From: Epiperipatus broadwayi
Lineage: Eukaryota > Onychophora > Udeonychophora > Euonychophora > Peripatidae
Assembly (NCBI GenBank): GCA_028023455.1
Contig: JAQFVV010006231.1
Coordinates: 7,762,036-7,826,035, forward strand
Direction: 5' to 3'
DNA length: 64,000 nucleotides
This document shows, piece after piece, positions 61,908 through 64,000 of the stretch; position 1 is the first letter of the stretch, and every line of letters begins with the position of its first letter. Made by a program: the position numbers and the translations under genes. The notes beneath the pieces were generated by a model that saw only the letters and a program-made list of their open reading frames with translations, was not told the origin of the DNA and made no database searches.

Positions 61908-62307
61908 ATTGAGTGGAGATTTAACTAAAGATTTATATGCCCTGGAAAAAGAAATATTTTTATCTTATGGTAAAGCAGAGTCTATGGAGTTTTTCAAAGA
62001 GTGTGCACAGTTATTTTGAGTTCAAAATTTTCAGGTTAATTTATTTCTTCCCAGCGGCAATTGTAGAGGCATATTTTGGTATCCTTTTTACTTCAGTTCA
62101 TGTCATGGCTAGAAGAACAGCTTGGAATCAGGAGTCTGTCCTTAGGTAAGTTAGCAAGGCATGTTGTAGGTTTGAACACCCATAGCACTGAATTTAGACA
62201 TCTTGCGAAAGCAAACATAGGCAATAATATGAAGTCCACTTATCGACAGGCAGCAGAATATAATATTTTATTAAGAGCAAATTTTAAAAAGAAATTAAAT
62301 GTCTGAA
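61908..62307 (+). other. Unassigned stretch with coding-like pieces and splice-like signals
   Basis: After a T-run and AG (61906-61907), a frame from 61909 stays open for 36 codons and includes LSGDLTKDLYALEKEIFLSY and GKAESMEFFKECAQLF, then stops. A good acceptor (TTATTTCTTCCCAG, ends 62054), another (TTTTTACTTCAG, ends 62096) and a perfect donor GTAAGT (62146) frame a small exon candidate. A different frame across it reads FMSWLEEQLGIRSLSLGKLA and continues to YNILLRANFKKKLNV at 62306. The residue mix is unlike the Phe/Ile/Leu noise elsewhere. I recognise no family. It could be host exons, a processed fragment or transposon coding remains. Confidence 0.3.
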
Positions 62308-64000
62308 CTGCCAACACAGTACGAATCTCAGCAGGCTAATATAAAACGAATAGTAAAATTATAAGAAGCTGAATCAATCACTGTGAAGCAGAATTAGTTT
62401 GGTCAAGCCAAGATTAATCTAAATGTCTGAAATTTTTGGGGTTATTTATATCCTCTCACTATCTCCCATGTAATCTTTCTTGTTTTTCAATTATAAGCCT
62501 TAGCCTAGGGCAAATCTCTATCTCCCATTCAACCTTAATTAAGAATTCTAACCAGGGAAACACAAAATTAAATCTCCGCTTTTAAAATTAAACTAAAAAT
62601 GAATTATAATTAAAATAAAAGAAACAGGAATGCAATTAACTTTTCAAAATTAAAAGCTTTCTCAAAAAACAAAGATTAAAACGTTTAACTTGAAATGTTT
62701 TTACAATTTGAATTTTTAATAATAAAAAAAAAAGTATCAGAAGAAACTTATTTTAAACTAACAAAATCTATTGAAGATGAAATTTAAAATTACAGAATTT
62801 TACAATATAGCTGCGTACGTGTGCTATATCCTATAAACTTTTAAATAACTTGATAAAAATAAAACTTAGTATTAATTTTGCAAAGGGATCTTCGAATCGG
62901 ATACAGCATCTGGTTCATTATATAATACCATAAATTAGTTAGTCAGCTTCATGGTCAATTTGATAAAAGATTTTATTTATTTTGCTTTGTAAATAATTAA
63001 TATTTTATTATATACTTCTACCATGGGTTAAGGGTTGGAATAGTAAATATATTAATCATTGATATGGTAGAAATACATTCTTGACACATACAATTATAAT
63101 TTTTTTTTATCATGTTAAAGAGTTTTTGAATTTTTATTTTGTTATCAATAAACATTGTTAATTTGTATTTCATTAAATTGGTCTCTAGTTTATCAAAATA
63201 TTTTACACCTTCGCTCATCAACTTATAAGCAGATATATATATACCCTCACACCCATTTTATTCTTATATGGTAATATAATGATATGATTGGATGGATCTT
63301 TAATTGGACCCTATGTAGAGGTGTGGTAGTTGCTATCTAGAGTAAATTCACCCTGAAGAGAGCCAAAGACAAATATCTCCCTGAACTGAGGCATAATGGA
63401 ATCTGAAAGTGGGGCGAGGTATGGATGAACTAGCCGAAATTGTATCTAAATTTAATGTGTAAACTGAGAGCTAGCCCATTGGAGGTAGATATGATCATAG
63501 GCTAGGTACCTCATCACGTCATTCACAGCATCCTACCGAAGACCCTAGGTCTGATCATAATGGTGGCAAACCCAGACCGTTATAATCCCAAATATATATT
63601 TACATATACATATTTAAAATGTATAATACATGCACATATATAGATATGTGTAACTAAAATAAAATATTAATTTCTATTTTTTTTAATATATTTTTTTTAT
63701 ATTGCAAATAAATAAGATCTTAAATGTAGAAATTGCACGCATATAAGAGTACATATTATATAATAACCATATGAAGTGCAAGCTTAGGACCTTGCTGTTG
63801 AGGGTCTCATCCTTAGTTTTTATTTATTTTGTAAAGCAGTGAGAAGTTTTATTCAGATTAATAATGACTCATGTTTTATTTCTCTTGAAGTATAAATATT
63901 AGTTTTATAGTTTATGTGCTATCAGAAAAATGAAAAGTTTTCTATTCCACTTTACAGAAGACAACAACTTTTAAGTGGATAAGAGTAATACTGTGATTTG
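62308..64000. other. AT-rich non-coding stretch
   Basis: No supported gene. The sequence at 63260-63590 is less AT-rich and resembles in texture the unassigned blocks near 54000-55000 and 60880-61080, but I could not align them by eye. Confidence 0.4.

Noticed and set aside
1-64000. CRISPR arrays, bacterial operons, rRNA or tRNA genes
   Set aside because: No regularly spaced short repeats with unique spacers, no ribosome-binding sites or dense coding, and no tRNA cloverleaf or rRNA core sequences were seen.

Overview
This is a very AT-rich window (well over 70% A+T by eye) from a nuclear animal genome. It has long A/T homopolymers, TA microsatellites and few CpGs, no convincing intact gene, and no rRNA, tRNA or CRISPR structure. 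Non-LTR retrotransposons, hAT and piggyBac DNA transposons, a Gypsy gag remnant, SINE-like copies and foldback elements all occur together, which points to an invertebrate metazoan with a repeat-rich genome. I cannot name the species. Nothing looks bacterial, organellar or viral. Nearly every open reading frame here is either noise or a fragment of a decayed transposon.

Layout. 1-9600: a deleted hAT element with perfect 8-bp target duplications (2661-3149); two related palindromic elements (4211-4402, 8451-8609) on either side of an inverted pair of short repeats; and an A/C-rich minisatellite split by a non-autonomous piggyBac element with TTAA at both ends (6166-7985). 9588-10760: a Gypsy-like gag and RNase H remnant. 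12371-13603: a TIR element holding a ~170-bp tandem array and a foldback end. 14757-17890: a near-complete but broken RTE-type LINE on the minus strand. 20063-20140: a lone hAT end. 21610-23340: foldback elements, including a ~200-bp hairpin.

27010-29095: a T/C-rich low-complexity block abutting a second RTE copy whose 5' part is inverted. 30930-39254: a long minus-strand Jockey/R1-like LINE with ORF1 zinc knuckles, endonuclease, reverse transcriptase and a C-terminal Cys/His motif. It is split by a 2.9-kb insert and carries a 554-bp tandem duplication at its 5' end. 39707-39996: a second hAT MITE with a perfect target duplication. 40608-41400: tandem and inverted repeats. 42355-43770: a third, older RTE copy. 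44150-44524: a three-armed hairpin repeat. 44960-46990: another LINE pol remnant. 48105-49370: foldback copies and tRNA-type SINE candidates. 55870-57900: a Charlie-type hAT with a shattered transposase gene. 60461-60664: a recent 102-bp tandem duplication. 61908-62307: a short stretch with coding-like composition and good splice signals that I could not assign.

No genes here work together as a pathway. The window records successive transposon insertion, nesting, inversion and tandem duplication. I found no undescribed enzymatic or defence system. The best leads are structural: the LINE 5' tandem duplication, the 5'-inverted RTE copy, the nested piggyBac/minisatellite/foldback composite, and the unassigned exon-like stretch near 62 kb.
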